Source: Streptosporangiaceae bacterium (GTDB lineage Bacteria; Actinomycetota; Actinomycetes; Streptosporangiales; Streptosporangiaceae). Taken from it: 14,141 bases of DNA. Both the position numbers and the translations under genes were made by a program. Location: NCBI GenBank assembly GCA_025934635.1, contig JAICWX010000228.1, positions 1-14,141 on the forward strand, read 5' to 3'. This document shows positions 12,824-14,141 of this stretch, piece by piece. Numbering within the stretch: the first letter of the stretch is position 1; each line of letters starts with the position of its first letter. Under the pieces are notes generated by a model that did not search any database, was not told the DNA's origin, and saw only the letters and a list, made by a program, of their open reading frames with translations.

Positions 12824-13642
12824 TCAGGGGGTGGCAGCCTGGTCGCCTTCGGGGAATTTGCTGGCGGCGGGAACCTGCTCGCCCTCGGCGGACATGGCCG
12901 CGCGGGCCGCGTTGTGGTCGCGCATCATCTGACGCTGCGAGCGGACCTGGAAGAATATGATCAGCACGACCAGGCCGATCGAGACCCACAGCCCGTAGTG
13001 CGAGATGGCCTGCGCCACCACGACCGCGTGGTGGCCGAGTGCGTAGCCGAGGCCGGACAGCAGGCCCGCCCACAGCAGCGTCCCGATGATATCCAGGATG
13101 ACGAACGTGAGCAGCCGCATGCCGGCCCAGCCGGCGATGACGTAGATGATCGCGTTGGGGATGGGCAGGAACGGGGAGATGACCACGGCGGGCCAGGTGA
13201 ACTTGCGGCCCCAGCGCTGCACGCGGGCCATGTACCTTTCCCCGCGGTTGCGCTTGCCGCCCAGCAGCACGATGATGCGCTCGCCCCAGAGGCGGCCCGC
13301 CCACCAGTACAGCGGATCGAATTTCATCAGCCCGGGGATGGCCGCGAGCAGCACGAGGACCAGCGACCCGTGCCCGACCCGGGCGAAGGCGGCGGCGGAG
13401 ATGATGGACTCGGTACCCCCGCCGATCAGTGTGGACCACAGCGGATGGGTGCCGACCAGGTGGGTGCGCAGGGGCAGCGTGACCCAGTAGAAGATGCCGC
13501 TGAGCATGATGCCGGCCCAGCACAAGATGTCGGCGCGCCGGGGCTTGCCGGACCACGGTGTCCGCGGGTCGTCCCAGGATGGACGCTGCCGTGCCTCGTC
13601 CGCGGCTACTTTCGCCGCTTCCAGCCCTGACGCTTCGTCCAT
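12824..13642 (-). CDS. VTT-domain (DedA family) membrane protein
   Basis: DedA proteins are inner-membrane proteins linked to lipid scrambling and undecaprenyl-phosphate or phospholipid recycling. The 272-aa protein has an approximately 35-residue charged N-terminus, then hydrophobic segments at about 39-58, 92-107, 152-174, 177-202 and 217-232. The FDPLYWWAGRLWG block (108-120) is the DedA re-entrant loop motif. The second loop reads SPFLPIPNAIIYVIAGWAGM (156-175), in which the usual two arginines (RxxPxxR) are replaced by S and N. The ATG at 13642 is preferred: TTG at 13645 also stays in frame, but TAGCGT (13654-13649) lies exactly six bases before the ATG, a leaderless layout with no ribosome binding site. 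It is divergent from a purine-nucleoside phosphorylase. Confidence 0.85.
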   Translation of the reverse strand: MDEASGLEAAKVAADEARQRPSWDDPRTPWSGKPRRADILCWAGIMLSGIFYWVTLPLRTHLVGTHPLWSTLIGGGTESIISAAAFARVGHGSLVLVLLAAIPGLMKFDPLYWWAGRLWGERIIVLLGGKRNRGERYMARVQRWGRKFTWPAVVISPFLPIPNAIIYVIAGWAGMRLLTFVILDIIGTLLWAGLLSGLGYALGHHAVVVAQAISHYGLWVSIGLVVLIIFFQVRSQRQMMRDHNAARAAMSAEGEQVPAASKFPEGDQAATP

Positions 13643-13648
13643 CAAAAC

Positions 13649-13654
13649 ACGCTA
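13649..13654 (-). promoter_or_regulatory. -10 box for a leaderless DedA transcript
   Basis: TAGCGT on the minus strand fits TAnnnT and is six bases before the ATG at 13642. No Shine-Dalgarno sequence lies in the 48-bp divergent gap, supporting leaderless transcription. Confidence 0.45.
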
Positions 13655-13690
13655 CAACCAATCACGGGCTTTTCCGCCCCGGCCTGCGCC

Positions 13691-14141
13691 ATGATGGCCA
13701 ACGTGACCGTAGATCCACGCGCTACCGCCGATCCGTTCGCCGCCGCGAAAGCCAGCGCCGAGCGCCTGACGGCCCTGGCCGGGCCGCATGATGTCGCCGT
13801 CGTGCTCGGCTCGGGCTGGGCGCCGGCCGCCGATGCGATCGGCGCGACACAAACCGAGATACCGCTAGCCGAGCTGGGAGGTTTCCCGGGCTCGACGGTG
13901 CCCGGCCACACGCCGGTAGCCCGTTCGGTGCCTATGGGTTCGGTCCGGGTGCTGGTATTCCTCGGCCGGGTGCATCTCTACGAGGGGCTGTCGCCGGCCA
14001 CGGTGGTGCACGGGGTGCGGACGGCGGTGGCGGCGGGCTGCCGGGCGGTGGTGCTGACCAACGCGGCGGGCGGGATCAGGCCGGGGCTCAGCGTGGGCGA
14101 GCCGGTGCTGATCAGCGACCACCTCAACCTGACCGGCCGGT
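13691..14141 (+). CDS. Purine-nucleoside phosphorylase (partial, runs off the window)
   Basis: Purine-nucleoside phosphorylase cleaves inosine and guanosine with phosphate in the purine salvage pathway. Only the first 150 residues are in the window and there is no stop before the edge. They show the trimeric PNP (PunA/PNP class 2) motifs in order: VVLGSGWAPAAD (37-48), the phosphate-binding serine at S41, PGHTP (71-75), GRVHLYEG (92-99, purine/ribose site) and LTNAAGGIRPGL (122-133). Two adjacent ATG codons (13691 and 13694) and GTG at 13703 are possible starts; none has a clear ribosome binding site. It is divergent from the DedA-type gene. An MTA phosphorylase role is possible, but the actinobacterial context favours PNP. 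Confidence 0.88.
   Translation, partial: MMANVTVDPRATADPFAAAKASAERLTALAGPHDVAVVLGSGWAPAADAIGATQTEIPLAELGGFPGSTVPGHTPVARSVPMGSVRVLVFLGRVHLYEGLSPATVVHGVRTAVAAGCRAVVLTNAAGGIRPGLSVGEPVLISDHLNLTGR

Noticed and set aside
12132..13661. 509-codon minus-strand frame covering lacI and the DedA-type gene
   Set aside because: It is out of frame with the DedA protein and antisense to the LacI protein, both of which have clear family motifs.
1..14141. tRNA, CRISPR, insertion sequence, prophage or toxin-antitoxin genes
   Set aside because: Searched by eye on both strands; no tRNA arm pattern, spaced-repeat array, transposase or integrase motif was found. A tRNA or covariance-model scan would be needed to exclude small RNAs.

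Overview
This is a high-GC, largely single-copy chromosomal stretch from an actinomycete. The evidence is strong G/C bias at third codon positions, PspAA/PspAB-type phage-shock partners, a DUF3043 membrane protein, an RsbW-like regulator of the Streptomyces type, a Streptomyces-type xylose isomerase, GTG starts, and several genes whose -10 box sits directly before the start codon (leaderless mRNA). The family is probably Streptosporangiales or a relative, but the sequence alone does not prove this.

Region 1 (1-3622) is an envelope-stress block on the minus strand. In transcription order it holds PspA and PspAA (ATGA overlap), a 138 bp gap with a perfect 21-nt hairpin and a possible ECF-sigma promoter, HtpX and PspAB (11 bp apart), and then the iron-sulfur carrier ErpA. 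PspA, PspAA, HtpX and PspAB are a recognised actinobacterial combination for membrane stress: a membrane-binding scaffold plus a membrane-embedded zinc protease. The divergent region 3372-3622 contains two strong inverted repeats.

Region 2 (3623-6187) has two plus-strand genes, DUF3043 and an aldo/keto reductase, both with a leaderless look. They converge on a 69-aa hypothetical gene across a 20-bp two-way terminator-like hairpin. Next is an RsbW-like anti-sigma ATPase whose 3' end carries a 12-bp tandem duplication with two rare TTA codons.

Region 3 (6188-12819) is a pentose-use block: xylB (xylulokinase), a four-copy 15-bp tandem repeat, xylA (xylose isomerase), a 531-bp non-coding convergent gap full of direct and inverted repeats, a GH127 beta-L-arabinofuranosidase on the minus strand, and a divergent LacI-family repressor. 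A plausible scheme is that GH127 releases L-arabinose from oligosaccharides inside the cell, XylA/XylB move D-xylose to D-xylulose-5-phosphate, and the LacI protein controls the glycosidase and itself. No sugar transporter or arabinose-specific enzyme is present here.

Region 4 (12820-14141) holds a VTT/DedA-family membrane protein converging on the LacI gene with only 4 bp between them, and a divergent purine-nucleoside phosphorylase that runs off the window edge. Positions 1-78 contain no recognisable gene. No tRNA, rRNA, CRISPR array, transposase or prophage gene was seen. No obviously new multi-gene system is visible; the unusual material lies in the repeats, hairpins and small sequence changes listed under findings.
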